Assembly (NCBI RefSeq): GCF_000355905.1
Contig: NZ_APLF01000009.1
Coordinates: 248,001 to 312,000 of the forward strand
Origin: Psychroflexus gondwanensis ACAM 44
GTDB taxonomy: Bacteria > Bacteroidota > Bacteroidia > Flavobacteriales > Flavobacteriaceae
Reading direction: 5' to 3'
DNA: 64,000 nucleotides
Positions 10,217 to 19,650 of the stretch are shown here, in pieces. Position numbers and translations under genes: made by a program. Below the pieces are notes generated by a model. The model had not been told where the DNA came from. It worked only from the letters and a program-made list of their open reading frames with translations, and ran no database searches. Position 1 is the first letter of the stretch; each line of letters begins with the position of its first letter.

Positions 10217-11140
10217 ATGAAAATTACAGTAGTAGGTGCAGGTGCAGTAGGCGCTAGTTGTGCAGAGTATATCGCCATAAAAGATTTTGCTTCAGAAGTA
10301 GTTCTGCTTGATATTAAAGAAGGCTTTGCAGAAGGTAAAGCTATGGACTTAATGCAAACTGCAACGCTCAATGATTTCGATACTAAAATCACAGGAACCA
10401 CTGGAGATTATTCAAAAACAAAAGATTCTCAAGTGGCTGTTATTACCTCTGGAATTCCTAGAAAACCAGGAATGACTAGAGAGGAACTCATTGGGATTAA
10501 TGCTGGAATTGTGAAAGATGTGGCTACACAATTGGTGAAGCACTCTCCTAATGTTACAATTATAGTCGTAAGTAATCCAATGGACACGATGACTTATCTT
10601 GCTCATAAAGAACTAGGACTTCCAAAAAATAGAATTATTGGAATGGGAGGCGCTTTAGATAGTGCAAGATTCAAATATAGATTGAGTGAAGCATTAGACT
10701 GCCCAGGATCTGATGTTGACGGTATGGTGATAGGAGGGCATAGCGATACGGGAATGCTTCCGTTAACTCGTTTAGCGACTAGAAATAGTGTGAGAGTAAC
10801 TGAATTTTTGTCCGAAGAACGTTTGAATCAAGTATCGGAAGACACTAAAGTTGGAGGTGCCACCTTAACGAAATTGCTTGGTACAAGTGCTTGGTATGCT
10901 CCAGGAGCTGCAGTTTCCTCATTGGTTCAATCTATAGTTTGTGATCAAAAGAAAATGTTCCCTTGTTCAACTTTATTGGATGGAGAATATGGTCTAAAAG
11001 ATCTTTGTATTGGTGTTCCAGTGATCATTGGAAAAAATGGAATTGAAAAAATTGTTGAGATAGATCTCAATGATGCTGAAAAAGCAAAACTTAAAGAAAG
11101 TGCAGAAGCTGTGAAAAAGACAAATGGTCTTTTAGAGTAA
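10217..11140 (+). CDS. mdh: malate dehydrogenase
   Basis: The 307-residue protein is an LDH-like NAD-dependent malate dehydrogenase of the TCA cycle. It has the GAGAVGASCAEYIA dinucleotide-binding start, GIPRKPGMTREEL in the active-site loop (with Arg residues for substrate), SNPMDTMTYLA and the catalytic-histidine motif GGHSDTGMLP. The loop residues fit malate and not lactate dehydrogenases. Its own terminator follows. Aconitase, another TCA enzyme, is elsewhere in this window. Confidence 0.96.
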   Translation: MKITVVGAGAVGASCAEYIAIKDFASEVVLLDIKEGFAEGKAMDLMQTATLNDFDTKITGTTGDYSKTKDSQVAVITSGIPRKPGMTREELIGINAGIVKDVATQLVKHSPNVTIIVVSNPMDTMTYLAHKELGLPKNRIIGMGGALDSARFKYRLSEALDCPGSDVDGMVIGGHSDTGMLPLTRLATRNSVRVTEFLSEERLNQVSEDTKVGGATLTKLLGTSAWYAPGAAVSSLVQSIVCDQKKMFPCSTLLDGEYGLKDLCIGVPVIIGKNGIEKIVEIDLNDAEKAKLKESAEAVKKTNGLLE

Positions 11141-11161
11141 GTTTCTGATTCATATAATTTT

Positions 11162-11186
11162 AAACCCGACTTAGGTCGGGTTTTTT
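11162..11186 (+). terminator. mdh terminator
   Basis: A GC-rich 9-bp stem (11162-11170 with 11175-11183) with a TTAG loop is followed by a run of T. It lies 22 bases after the mdh stop. Confidence 0.9.
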
Positions 11187-11265
11187 GATTTTTTTCGATA
11201 TTTCATCAGGGTTTTGACTACTAAAAAAGATGACTCAAAAGTTAAAATTATCTTTAATAAAAAAA

Positions 11266-11296
11266 TTGCCATTTCTATATCGAAAACCTATATTTG
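11266..11296 (+). promoter_or_regulatory. secDF promoter
   Basis: TTG at 11266-11268 and TATATTTG at 11289-11296, spaced 20 bases apart, form a near-perfect Bacteroidota promoter 36 bases before secDF. Confidence 0.75.
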
Positions 11297-11331
11297 CCTG
11301 ATTTTATAATAAGACACTAATAATTTTAAGA

Positions 11332-14300
11332 ATGCAGAATAAAGGACTCATTAAACTATTTGCTGTACTATTTGCTTTGGTAAGTATTTATCAATTGTCA
11401 TTTACTTTTATAGCGAGTAACGTTGAAACAGAAGCAGAAGCTTTCGCAGAAAGTGAAATACCAGAAAGTGTAGAAAACTTCACACAGGAAAGGAATAATG
11501 CTGCCGAACAGTATCTAGACTCCATTGGGAATGAGTCAATTTTTGCAGGTATTAGCTACAATACTGCAAAAGGTAAAGAGCTGAATAAAGGCTTGGATTT
11601 GAAGGGTGGTATCAATGTTATACTTCAAATATCGGTTGAAGACTTATTAAAAGGCTTAGCTAACAATTCAAAAGATCCTGCTTTTAATCAAGCTCTAGCT
11701 GATGCTGGCGAAGCAAGGAAAAATAGTCAGGACAGTTTCTTGGAATTGTTTTACCAGGCTTTCGAAAGTAAAGAAGGAGCTAGTTTAGCTTCTCCTGATG
11801 TTTTTGGAACTAAAGCTTTATCCGATGAGATAAGCTTTGACATGGAAAACAGCAGTGTGAAGCCCATCATCAATAGAAAAATTGATGAAAGCGTAACTTC
11901 AGCGTTTGAGGTCTTAAGAGAACGTATTGACAAATTTGGGGTTACGCAACCAAACATTCAACGTCTTGGAGATTCTGGAAGAATATTAATTGAACTTCCA
12001 GGGGCTAAAGACATCAGCAGAATCCAAAACCTTTTGCAAAGTACAGCTCAGCTTGAATTTTGGGATGTTTACAGAGCTAATGAATTTTCGGATTACTTAG
12101 TGAATGCAGACGCTATCGTTGCTGAAAATATTAAAAGTGAGACTGAAAAGTCTGAAGATGTTCAAGTAGAAGATGAGGAACAAGAAGAGACTGAAACTGA
12201 TGATTTAGAAAGTTTACTTTCTTCTGAAGATGAAGAAACTGAAGATTTTTCAAAATCTAATCCTCTTTTAAGTTTGGTCCAAACTGTTGGACAACCTCAA
12301 GGCCCTATTATAGCATATTTTGCTATAAAAGATACTGCTAAGGTGAATTCTTACCTATCTATGCCTCAGGTTAAATCTCAGTTGCCTGCTGATAAAAAGT
12401 ACGCTGAATTTGTTTGGGGAAAACCACCACAAGATTCAGAAATTATTGAATTATACGCCCTGAAAGGCAATAGAAATAACGAGCCACAATTAAGTGGTGC
12501 CGTAGTTACAGATGCTCAACAAACTTATGACCAAGTAGGTCGTGTAGCAGTGAGCATGCAAATGGATGGACGTGGTGCCAAGATCTGGGAGGATATGACA
12601 GGTAAAGCGTCTTCTCAAGGTTCTCAAATTGCTATCGTCTTAGACAATATTGTGTATTCTGCACCAGGTGTTTCTAGCGGTGCTATTACTGGAGGTAGAA
12701 GTGAAATTACTGGTGAATTTTCTATTGAAGAGGCGCAAGATTTAGCGAATGTTCTAAGAGCTGGTAAACTTCCTGCTTCAGCAAATATTGTGCAAAGTGA
12801 GATAGTAGGGCCGTCTTTAGGTCAAGAAGCTATTGACAGTGGAGTTTTATCTTTTGGAATCGCGCTTATCTTTGTTCTTCTTTACATGATTTTCTATTAC
12901 GGAAAAGCTGGGCTTTATGCTGATATTGCTTTAGTGATAAACATTTTATTCATCTTCGGAGTTTTGTCTGGACTTGGAGCTGTTCTTACCTTACCCGGTA
13001 TTGCTGGTATAGTACTTACCATTGGTATGTCTGTAGATGCAAACGTTCTTATCTTCGAAAGGATAAGAGAAGAACTCGCAAAAGGTAAAACACAAGCCGA
13101 AGCGATTACCGATGGTTTTAAAAATGCACTATCGTCTATACTTGATGCCAATATCACTACAGGTCTTACGGGATTAATTCTTTTGACCTTTGGTACAGGT
13201 CCTATTAAAGGCTTTGCAACTACTTTATTAATTGGTATCGTCACTTCTTTATTCTGTGCAATTTTCTTAACTCGACTATTTATAGCTGGAGGAGGGAAAA
13301 AAGGTAAATCTTTACCATTCTCTACAGGTATGACAAAGAATTGGTTTTTGAATATTGACATCAACTTCTTGAAGAAAAGAAAAGTTGCTTATATCATCTC
13401 CGCGGTAGCAATCATTATCAGTATAGGTTCTTTAGCCACTAAAGGCCTTAATGAAGGTGTGGATTTTGTTGGAGGAAGAAGTTATACAGTAAGATTCGAA
13501 CAACCAGTGAATCCTACCGAAATCCAAACAAAATTAGTTCAAGATCTCCTAAGTGTCGAAGCTAAAACTTACGGTTCTTCAAGTCAGTTAAAAATAACAA
13601 CTAATTATAAAATCGAAGAGGAAGGAACAGTCATAGATGACGAGATTCAGGCTATTTTATTTAATAATCTAAAAGATTACCTGCCAGGAGGGATGACATT
13701 AAAAGCCTTCAAGGTTGGTGAATCTGGTAATGATGCGAAAGAGTATGGTATTATGTCCTCTATAAAAGTGGGGCCAACCATCGCAGATGATATTAAGACG
13801 GCCTCTTATTATGCCATTATAGGATCTCTTATCGTTGTCTTCTTATATATTCTTTTGAGATTTAGAAGATGGCAATTCTCCTTAGGTGCTGTAGCTGCCG
13901 TTATTCATGATGTCATTATAGTTCTCGGTCTTTTCTCACTACTTTACAATGTATTGCCATTTAGCCTAGAGATAGATCAAGCATTTATTGCAGCGATTCT
14001 AACGGTTATTGGTTATTCTTTAAATGATACCGTAGTTGTTTTCGATAGAATTAGAGAGTATTTCAATGAGCATCCAACTTGGAAGATGGATAAACTGATC
14101 AACTTAGCGGTAAGTTCTACGATAAGTAGAACAATCAACACCTCTTTAACCACACTTGTGGTATTGATTGCTATTTTTATTTTTGGTGGAGATAGCATAA
14201 GAGGATTTATGTTTGCTCTTATTATAGGTGTGGTTGTAGGTACTTATTCTTCTGTATTTATTGCAACGCCTGTAATGTTCGATTCAGTACAGAAAAAAGG

Positions 14301-14352
14301 AATTGATTTAAGCACAACTGAAGCTGAAGAAAAAGGCCAAGTGAATGCTTAA
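11332..14352 (+). CDS. secDF: fused protein translocase subunit SecDF
   Basis: SecDF uses the proton-motive force to pull exported proteins through SecYEG. In this 1006-residue protein SecD and SecF are one polypeptide, as is usual in Bacteroidota. Visible in order are an N-terminal membrane segment, the GLDLKGG motif of SecD, a periplasmic P1 domain, a very acidic stretch at about residues 262-308, the SecD membrane bundle with SVDANVLIFERIREE near 566, and the SecF half starting near 680 with GVDFVGG and GYSLNDTVVVFDRIRE. Both halves have the conserved D and R residues of the RND-like core. A strong bidirectional terminator follows. Confidence 0.97.
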   Translation: MQNKGLIKLFAVLFALVSIYQLSFTFIASNVETEAEAFAESEIPESVENFTQERNNAAEQYLDSIGNESIFAGISYNTAKGKELNKGLDLKGGINVILQISVEDLLKGLANNSKDPAFNQALADAGEARKNSQDSFLELFYQAFESKEGASLASPDVFGTKALSDEISFDMENSSVKPIINRKIDESVTSAFEVLRERIDKFGVTQPNIQRLGDSGRILIELPGAKDISRIQNLLQSTAQLEFWDVYRANEFSDYLVNADAIVAENIKSETEKSEDVQVEDEEQEETETDDLESLLSSEDEETEDFSKSNPLLSLVQTVGQPQGPIIAYFAIKDTAKVNSYLSMPQVKSQLPADKKYAEFVWGKPPQDSEIIELYALKGNRNNEPQLSGAVVTDAQQTYDQVGRVAVSMQMDGRGAKIWEDMTGKASSQGSQIAIVLDNIVYSAPGVSSGAITGGRSEITGEFSIEEAQDLANVLRAGKLPASANIVQSEIVGPSLGQEAIDSGVLSFGIALIFVLLYMIFYYGKAGLYADIALVINILFIFGVLSGLGAVLTLPGIAGIVLTIGMSVDANVLIFERIREELAKGKTQAEAITDGFKNALSSILDANITTGLTGLILLTFGTGPIKGFATTLLIGIVTSLFCAIFLTRLFIAGGGKKGKSLPFSTGMTKNWFLNIDINFLKKRKVAYIISAVAIIISIGSLATKGLNEGVDFVGGRSYTVRFEQPVNPTEIQTKLVQDLLSVEAKTYGSSSQLKITTNYKIEEEGTVIDDEIQAILFNNLKDYLPGGMTLKAFKVGESGNDAKEYGIMSSIKVGPTIADDIKTASYYAIIGSLIVVFLYILLRFRRWQFSLGAVAAVIHDVIIVLGLFSLLYNVLPFSLEIDQAFIAAILTVIGYSLNDTVVVFDRIREYFNEHPTWKMDKLINLAVSSTISRTINTSLTTLVVLIAIFIFGGDSIRGFMFALIIGVVVGTYSSVFIATPVMFDSVQKKGIDLSTTEAEEKGQVNA

Positions 14353-14373
14353 TACATAATCTTATAACTCCAC

Positions 14374-14408
14374 AAAAAAAGCCTTGAAATCATTTCAAGG
14401 CTTTTTTT
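14374..14408. terminator. bidirectional terminator between secDF and fabH
   Basis: A 17-bp perfect inverted repeat (14374-14390 with 14392-14408), A-rich on one side and T-rich on the other, separates two convergent genes and can work in both directions. Confidence 0.9.
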
Positions 14409-14433
14409 ATGCTCTAGAGGGTATGAACTATAA

Positions 14434-15438
14434 CTACCAACGAATTATAACACTTCCCCAGGTGAAACCACTTCCAAAAGCAGCCAAGACCACTAAGTCT
14501 CCTTTTTTAATTTTACCTTCTTCCCAAGCCTCTGTAAGTGCTATGGGGATAGAAGCTGCAGTGGTATTTCCATATTTTTGGATATTGTTATGGACTTGGT
14601 CATCTTTTAATCCTAATTTCTTTTGAATAAATTGAGAAATCCTCAAATTCGCTTGATGAGGGATAAACATATCGATATCCTCCTTGGTTAATTTATTGAA
14701 CTCTAAACCTTCTTGAATCACTTCAGAAAATCTTGAGACGGCATGTTTGAAAACAACTTGTCCGTTCATTTTCGGAAAGTAAGGAATATCTACTTGCGGG
14801 TTTTCGGCGATGATTTCTGGCACCCACTTCTCAGTCGACGGACCTCTTAAAGACAATTCGTCAATATACTCACCTTCCGAGTGTAAGTGTGAAGATAAAA
14901 TTCCTGACTCATCATCACTTCTGCTTAAAATAGCAGCACCGGCACCATCACCAAATATGACGGACACGTGACGACTTCTATTGGTCATGTCCAGTCCACC
15001 ACTATGGTTTTCACTTCCAATCACAAGCACATTTTTATACATGCCTGTCTTTATAAATTGGTCGGCTACAGAAATCCCGTAAATGAAACCACTACACTGA
15101 TTTCTAACATCCAATGCAGGACAGGTTTTTATACCTAATTCTTTTTGAATCTGAACACCACAGCCTGGAAAGTAATAATCTGGGCTCAACGTAGCGAAAA
15201 CGATAAGTTCTATATCATCTTTATCAATTTTTGCTCTATCTATGGCCTGTTGAGCTGCTTTTAAGCCCATCATTGCAGTAGAATTTCCGTCTCCCTTTTT
15301 TATATGTCGTCTTTCTTTTATGCCCGTTCGTTCTTGAATCCATTCATCGGAGGTATCCATAATCTTGCTCAAGTCTTCATTGGTGACGATGTGTTCAGGG
15401 ACAAACTTTCCTAAACCTATTATTTTTGATTTGTACAT
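14434..15438 (-). CDS. fabH: 3-oxoacyl-ACP synthase III (KAS III)
   Basis: FabH condenses an acyl-CoA with malonyl-ACP to start fatty acid synthesis. The 334-residue protein has the full Cys-His-Asn triad: C115 in RNQCSGF, H261 in PHQAN and N291 in YGNTTAAS. The C-terminal GFGSGFTWGS-type glycine motif is present. The length is normal. It is transcribed alone, convergent to secDF. Members in this phylum often use branched-chain primers, but that cannot be read from the sequence. Bacteroidota often carry more than one FabH paralogue. Confidence 0.94.
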   Translation of the reverse strand: MYKSKIIGLGKFVPEHIVTNEDLSKIMDTSDEWIQERTGIKERRHIKKGDGNSTAMMGLKAAQQAIDRAKIDKDDIELIVFATLSPDYYFPGCGVQIQKELGIKTCPALDVRNQCSGFIYGISVADQFIKTGMYKNVLVIGSENHSGGLDMTNRSRHVSVIFGDGAGAAILSRSDDESGILSSHLHSEGEYIDELSLRGPSTEKWVPEIIAENPQVDIPYFPKMNGQVVFKHAVSRFSEVIQEGLEFNKLTKEDIDMFIPHQANLRISQFIQKKLGLKDDQVHNNIQKYGNTTAASIPIALTEAWEEGKIKKGDLVVLAAFGSGFTWGSVIIRW

Positions 15439-15503
15439 TTAAATTAAATATTTAGCAATGCAAGATACATATAATTGAGTATTCCTTAAGATTAAGACCA
15501 AAA

Positions 15504-15540
15504 GAAAACGCTCTTTTACTAAATTTCAAAGAGCGTTTTC
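15504..15540 (-). terminator. terminator of the ABC1 kinase operon
   Basis: A 13-bp perfect stem (15504-15516 with 15528-15540) with an 11-base loop lies just after the minus-strand ABC1 kinase gene and is followed on that strand by TTTT. Confidence 0.8.
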
Positions 15541-15571
15541 CAACCAACCTAACCAATAATCTTCAAATGAA

Positions 15572-16879
15572 TTACATATATTTCTTGTAATCATTAATAT
15601 CAACCTTCGCATTCAAATCATGAAGCAAATTATAAAGGCCAAAAAACGTCCGGTTAATATAAAGGAAATGCTTACTTCCCCTGTTACCATTCATTTTTCT
15701 TAATTCTTTATCACTACTATATTTTTCGCTTAATCCTGAAATCTTAGACCAAAATTCTGCATCCCCAAAGTCAAAAGTATCTTGATGAAATGGACTTGTG
15801 AATAAGCTAAGCATTTCGTGAAATAAAGATGAAAAATACTCTATCTCTCTTTCAGAATCATCTGGTCTTATGATTTCTAGTTCTTTAAGTTTTTCAAGAA
15901 AGAAATCAGGGTCATTAATATTTTTAGGTATTGCCAGTTCAAAATAGGGCGTATAAAACTGAAGTGGTATCGTTTTGATACATCCAAAATCGATCGCGAT
16001 TAAATTATGGTCTTTATCGATTAAGAAATTTCCAGGATGTGGATCGGCGTGGACTTCCTTGAGTTTGTGGAATTGGAACATATAAAAGTTCCAAAGGGTT
16101 TGTCCTATTGAATTTCCTGTTTCTTCACTAAATTCTAACTTAACAAATTCGCTTAAATGTTTACCATCCATCCAGTCCATGGTAATGATTCGCTCACTCG
16201 ATAAATTCTCGTAATATTTAGGAAATTTCAATCCCGGAATTACTGCGCAAGCTTCAGAAATACGTTTGCTCTGTTCAACCTCAAGGATGTAATCTGTTTC
16301 CTCTATGAGTTTATCTTCAATCTCTTTAAAGTATTTTTCAGAATCTTTACCTTTTAAGTTGAACATCCTTGTCGCTATAGGTTTCACCATCGCAAGGTCA
16401 GAACTAATGCTATCTGCTACTCCTGGATATTGAATCTTGATGGCGTACTTATTTCCGTCCTTTTCAGCTCGGTGAACTTGGCCAATACTTGCAGCGTTTA
16501 CAGAATCTGCGGTGAATTTGTCGAAGATTTCTTCTGGGTACTTACCGTTATATTTTTTGAATGTTTTCCTAACTAAAGGTGCTGATAGCGGTGGAACACT
16601 AAATTGAGCTAAACTAAATTTTTCCACATACGCACTCGGCAATAGACTCTTTTCCATGGATAGCATTTGCGCTACTTTAAGCGCACTACCCTTAAGGTTC
16701 TTTAATCCATCGTAGATATCGGTCGCATTATCTTCATCTAAACTATCTCTAGTTAATTCAGGATTGAAGGCTTTTTTGGAATAATACTTCAGGTAGTTAG
16801 CACCGACTTTTGTTCCGGTTCCAATCAGTTTTGAAGTACGACTAAATTTGCCTGTAGGTATTTTATCAATTGTTTTCAT
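15572..16879 (-). CDS. ABC1/UbiB-family atypical kinase
   Basis: This 435-residue protein belongs to the ABC1/UbiB/ADCK atypical kinase-like family, linked to quinone and lipid metabolism. Seen are KVAQMLS at 68-74, where most members have KxGQ, the alanine-rich loop AASIGQVH at 129-136, AIKIQYPG with the ATP-site lysine K148, the catalytic loop HADPHPGN at 277-284 and the DFG at 297-299. There are no C-terminal membrane helices like those of E. coli UbiB. It lies three bases after a TetR regulator gene, which probably controls it. This phylum makes menaquinone, so a ubiquinone role is unlikely. Confidence 0.88.
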   Translation of the reverse strand: MKTIDKIPTGKFSRTSKLIGTGTKVGANYLKYYSKKAFNPELTRDSLDEDNATDIYDGLKNLKGSALKVAQMLSMEKSLLPSAYVEKFSLAQFSVPPLSAPLVRKTFKKYNGKYPEEIFDKFTADSVNAASIGQVHRAEKDGNKYAIKIQYPGVADSISSDLAMVKPIATRMFNLKGKDSEKYFKEIEDKLIEETDYILEVEQSKRISEACAVIPGLKFPKYYENLSSERIITMDWMDGKHLSEFVKLEFSEETGNSIGQTLWNFYMFQFHKLKEVHADPHPGNFLIDKDHNLIAIDFGCIKTIPLQFYTPYFELAIPKNINDPDFFLEKLKELEIIRPDDSEREIEYFSSLFHEMLSLFTSPFHQDTFDFGDAEFWSKISGLSEKYSSDKELRKMNGNRGSKHFLYINRTFFGLYNLLHDLNAKVDINDYKKYM

Positions 16880-16882
16880 TAC

Positions 16883-17545
16883 TTATTTCATTGTTTCTTT
16901 ATAAAGGAATTTTCCGAAATCGAAAACCTTTTCAAGAGGGGTATTATCAAATACATCAAAAATGGTGTTGACAGATTTCTCAATCGCGACATCTGTTTTT
17001 TCAAAATCTGCTGATTTATCATCTTTCCAGAATTTCAGTAGAAATAGAAATTGAATCCATGCCGCTTCAGAATAAATGGATTCATTCCGTTTTAGAAAGC
17101 TGTAAGACTTCCCATCATTGTCATCTTCTATCAATTCTTTTGCAAAAGATTTGATATTTCTACGTAAGCCTTTTAATTGTTTTAAGTTTTTAAGCTGGTC
17201 TTCATTTTCTTCAAGAACATAAAGAACGTAACTTCTGTTGGCAGTCAAAATTTCAAAAAAGGTGAAGAAAAAGGCGAGCATTTTCTCTCTACTTCCATAA
17301 TTCGCAACTTCTTCATTTTGATTCATCAAAGAATGGGCATTATCAAAAAAGGATTCCCAGATGTCTTCCCTTAAGGCTTGAAAATTCCCGAAGTATTTAT
17401 AAAAATCTTTCTCTTCAAATTTGTTATCCTTAGCAAATTTATAAACCGATTTAGGAATATGTTCATGCTCTAAGACATGATCCATATAATAAGTTATGAT
17501 GTCAATCTTAGATAATTTCTTTTCAGCCTTAGGTTTAGTTGCCAT
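16883..17545 (-). CDS. TetR-family transcriptional regulator
   Basis: The 220-residue product has the TetR/AcrR layout: an N-terminal helix-turn-helix region (about residues 14-60, with IPKSVYKFAKDNKFEEKDFY as the recognition segment) and a helical ligand-binding domain with no recognisable ligand signature. It is the first gene of a two-gene operon with the ABC1 kinase (gap of three bases) and presumably represses its own operon. It is divergent from htpG, with the promoters close together, so cross-control of the chaperone is possible but unproven. Confidence 0.82.
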   Translation of the reverse strand: MATKPKAEKKLSKIDIITYYMDHVLEHEHIPKSVYKFAKDNKFEEKDFYKYFGNFQALREDIWESFFDNAHSLMNQNEEVANYGSREKMLAFFFTFFEILTANRSYVLYVLEENEDQLKNLKQLKGLRRNIKSFAKELIEDDNDGKSYSFLKRNESIYSEAAWIQFLFLLKFWKDDKSADFEKTDVAIEKSVNTIFDVFDNTPLEKVFDFGKFLYKETMK

Positions 17546-17562
17546 AATATTGAATTTATATA

Positions 17563-17570
17563 CAAATATA
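17563..17570 (-). promoter_or_regulatory. tetR-kinase operon promoter -7 element
   Basis: On the minus strand this reads TATATTTG, a perfect TAnnTTTG match, 17 bases before the TetR start codon. Confidence 0.55.
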
Positions 17571-17640
17571 ATTATTGTTTAATCTTCAGGGTTTAACTTT
17601 AAACGAAATCTTTTGTTAAATCTACTGGTCTTATGTCAGA

Positions 17641-17672
17641 TTGTCACAAAAGCATTAGCGGTATTTAGTTTG
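17641..17672 (+). promoter_or_regulatory. probable htpG promoter
   Basis: TTG at 17641-17643 and TTAGTTTG at 17665-17672 (one base off TAnnTTTG) are 21 bases apart. The site lies inside the upstream extension of the htpG frame, which supports the start at 17703. Confidence 0.5.
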
Positions 17673-17702
17673 CTACTGTTTAGTAAATTAAAAATAAAAC
17701 AT

Positions 17703-19595
17703 ATGGCTACCGGTAATATTAACGTTTCAGTAGAAAACATTTTTCCACTGATTAAAAAATTCCTTTACAGCGATCACGAAATATTCCTAAGGGAATTGAT
17801 TTCCAATGCAACTGATGCGACTTTAAAGCTGAATCACTTGATTAGAATTGGTGAGGCTAAAATTGAAGCTAAACATCCTAAAATCGAAATTAAAATCAAT
17901 AAAGAAGACAATACACTTCATATTATCGATGAAGGTGTTGGGATGACTAAGGATGAAGTTGAAAAATATATTAATGAAATTGCCTTCTCAGGTGCTGAAG
18001 AATTTTTAGAAAAATACAAAGATTCCGATTCGAAAGATACTGGGATTATAGGTCATTTCGGTCTAGGCTTCTATTCTGCCTTTATGGTGGCTAATAAAGT
18101 GGAGATCAAAACCAAATCTTGGAAAGATGAGCCAGCAGCTCATTGGACTTGTGAAGGGACTACACAATTTAGCTTAGAAGAGTCTGATAAAACTGATCGG
18201 GGTACTGAAATTATTCTTCACATCAATGATGATGAAAAAGAATTTCTAGAGGACCAAAGAATCACCGAACTTCTTGTGAAATACAATAAGTTTATGCCTA
18301 TCCCCATTAAGTTTGGAACCAAGGAAAAAGAACTTCCAAAGGCTGAGGATGCGAAAGAAGAAGATGAGCCAAAAAAAGTGACTGTAGATAATATTATCAA
18401 CAATCCTAATCCAGCTTGGACAAAGCAACCTGCAGAACTTGAAGAAGCAGACTACAATTCTTTTTACAGTGAATTGTATCCTACTCAATTTGAAGAGCCT
18501 TTATTTCATATTCACTTAAATGTGGATTACCCTTTTAACCTGACAGGGATTCTTTATTTTCCAAAATTGACAAACGACTTATCTATACAAAAAGATAAAA
18601 TCCAACTCTATCAAAATCAGGTTTATGTAACAGACAATGTCGAAGGCATAGTGCCAGAATTCTTAACGATGTTGAAAGGCGTTATCGACTCGCCAGACAT
18701 TCCTTTAAATGTTTCTAGATCTTATTTACAAGCAGATGGTGCTGTGAAAAAGATTTCTAGTTACATCACTAGAAAGGTTGCCGATAAGCTGAATTCCCTA
18801 TTCAATGATAATAGAGAAGATTTTGAAAAGAAATGGAACGACATTAAAGTAGTGATAGAATACGGAATGCTTTCTGAAGATAAATTTTTTGAAAAAGCAC
18901 AGAAATTCGCTCTATATCCAACTACAGATGACAAATTCTACACCTTTGAGGAGCTGAAAAATGAGATTTCAGAACTGCAAACGGATAAAGAGGATAAGCT
19001 AGTGGTTCTATATGCTTCCAATAAAGATGCCCAACACAGCTACATTAAAAGAGCTGAGGCTAAAGGATACAAAGTTGTCTTATTGGACTCGCCAATTGTG
19101 TCTCATTTAATTCAAAAAATAGAACAAGAAAACGAGCAAAAAGTTTCTTTTGTGAGAGTAGATAGCGATCACGTTGAGAATTTGATTAAAAAGGATACCG
19201 AACAAGTGTCTAAACTTTCTGATGAAGAAAAAGAAACGGTTAAAACTAGTTTCGAAACCGTAGTTCCTAAAGAACGCTACACGGTTCAATTGGAGGCGCT
19301 TGATTCTGATACTGCTCCAGTCGTGATTACCCAGCCCGAGTTTATGCGTCGAATGAAAGAAATGCAGCAAACCGGTGGCGGAGGAATGTTTGGAATGGGA
19401 AATATGCCAGAGATGTATAATTTGGTGGTAAACACCAACAATCCATTGATCTCTAAAATTCTGAAAGCAAAAGAAGATTCTAAAAAAGAAGCTTTAATCA
19501 AGCAAAGTTTAGATTTAGCACTTCTTTCTCAGAATTTATTGAAAGGAGAAGAATTGACGAATTTCGTTGAGCGAAGTTTCAAAATGATTAAATAA
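17703..19595 (+). CDS. htpG: molecular chaperone HtpG (Hsp90)
   Basis: HtpG is the cytoplasmic Hsp90 ATPase chaperone. The 630-residue protein has the GHKL ATP-binding N domain with ELISNATDA, DEGVGMT and GHFGLGFYSAFMVA motifs, an acidic linker near residues 200-225 (rich in K, E and D), the middle domain with the LNVSRSYLQ segment and a C-terminal dimerisation domain containing a glycine/methionine-rich stretch (about 555-575). ATG 17703 gives the family start MATGNINVSVE; a longer frame from 17613 overlaps the promoter. It is a single-gene unit ended by a terminator. Confidence 0.96.
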   Translation: MATGNINVSVENIFPLIKKFLYSDHEIFLRELISNATDATLKLNHLIRIGEAKIEAKHPKIEIKINKEDNTLHIIDEGVGMTKDEVEKYINEIAFSGAEEFLEKYKDSDSKDTGIIGHFGLGFYSAFMVANKVEIKTKSWKDEPAAHWTCEGTTQFSLEESDKTDRGTEIILHINDDEKEFLEDQRITELLVKYNKFMPIPIKFGTKEKELPKAEDAKEEDEPKKVTVDNIINNPNPAWTKQPAELEEADYNSFYSELYPTQFEEPLFHIHLNVDYPFNLTGILYFPKLTNDLSIQKDKIQLYQNQVYVTDNVEGIVPEFLTMLKGVIDSPDIPLNVSRSYLQADGAVKKISSYITRKVADKLNSLFNDNREDFEKKWNDIKVVIEYGMLSEDKFFEKAQKFALYPTTDDKFYTFEELKNEISELQTDKEDKLVVLYASNKDAQHSYIKRAEAKGYKVVLLDSPIVSHLIQKIEQENEQKVSFVRVDSDHVENLIKKDTEQVSKLSDEEKETVKTSFETVVPKERYTVQLEALDSDTAPVVITQPEFMRRMKEMQQTGGGGMFGMGNMPEMYNLVVNTNNPLISKILKAKEDSKKEALIKQSLDLALLSQNLLKGEELTNFVERSFKMIK

Positions 19596-19620
19596 GACAA
19601 GAATTCAGATTTAATTTCAA

Positions 19621-19646
19621 AAACCACTTCCACGGAAGTGGTTTTT
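19621..19646 (+). terminator. htpG terminator
   Basis: A 10-bp stem (19621-19630 with 19635-19644) and CACG loop followed by T residues lie 25 bases after htpG. Confidence 0.88.
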
Positions 19647-19650
19647 TATG

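Noticed and set aside
14384-14626. Plus-strand open frame over the end of fabH
   Set aside because: It is antisense to the well-supported fabH C-terminus and starts within the terminator.
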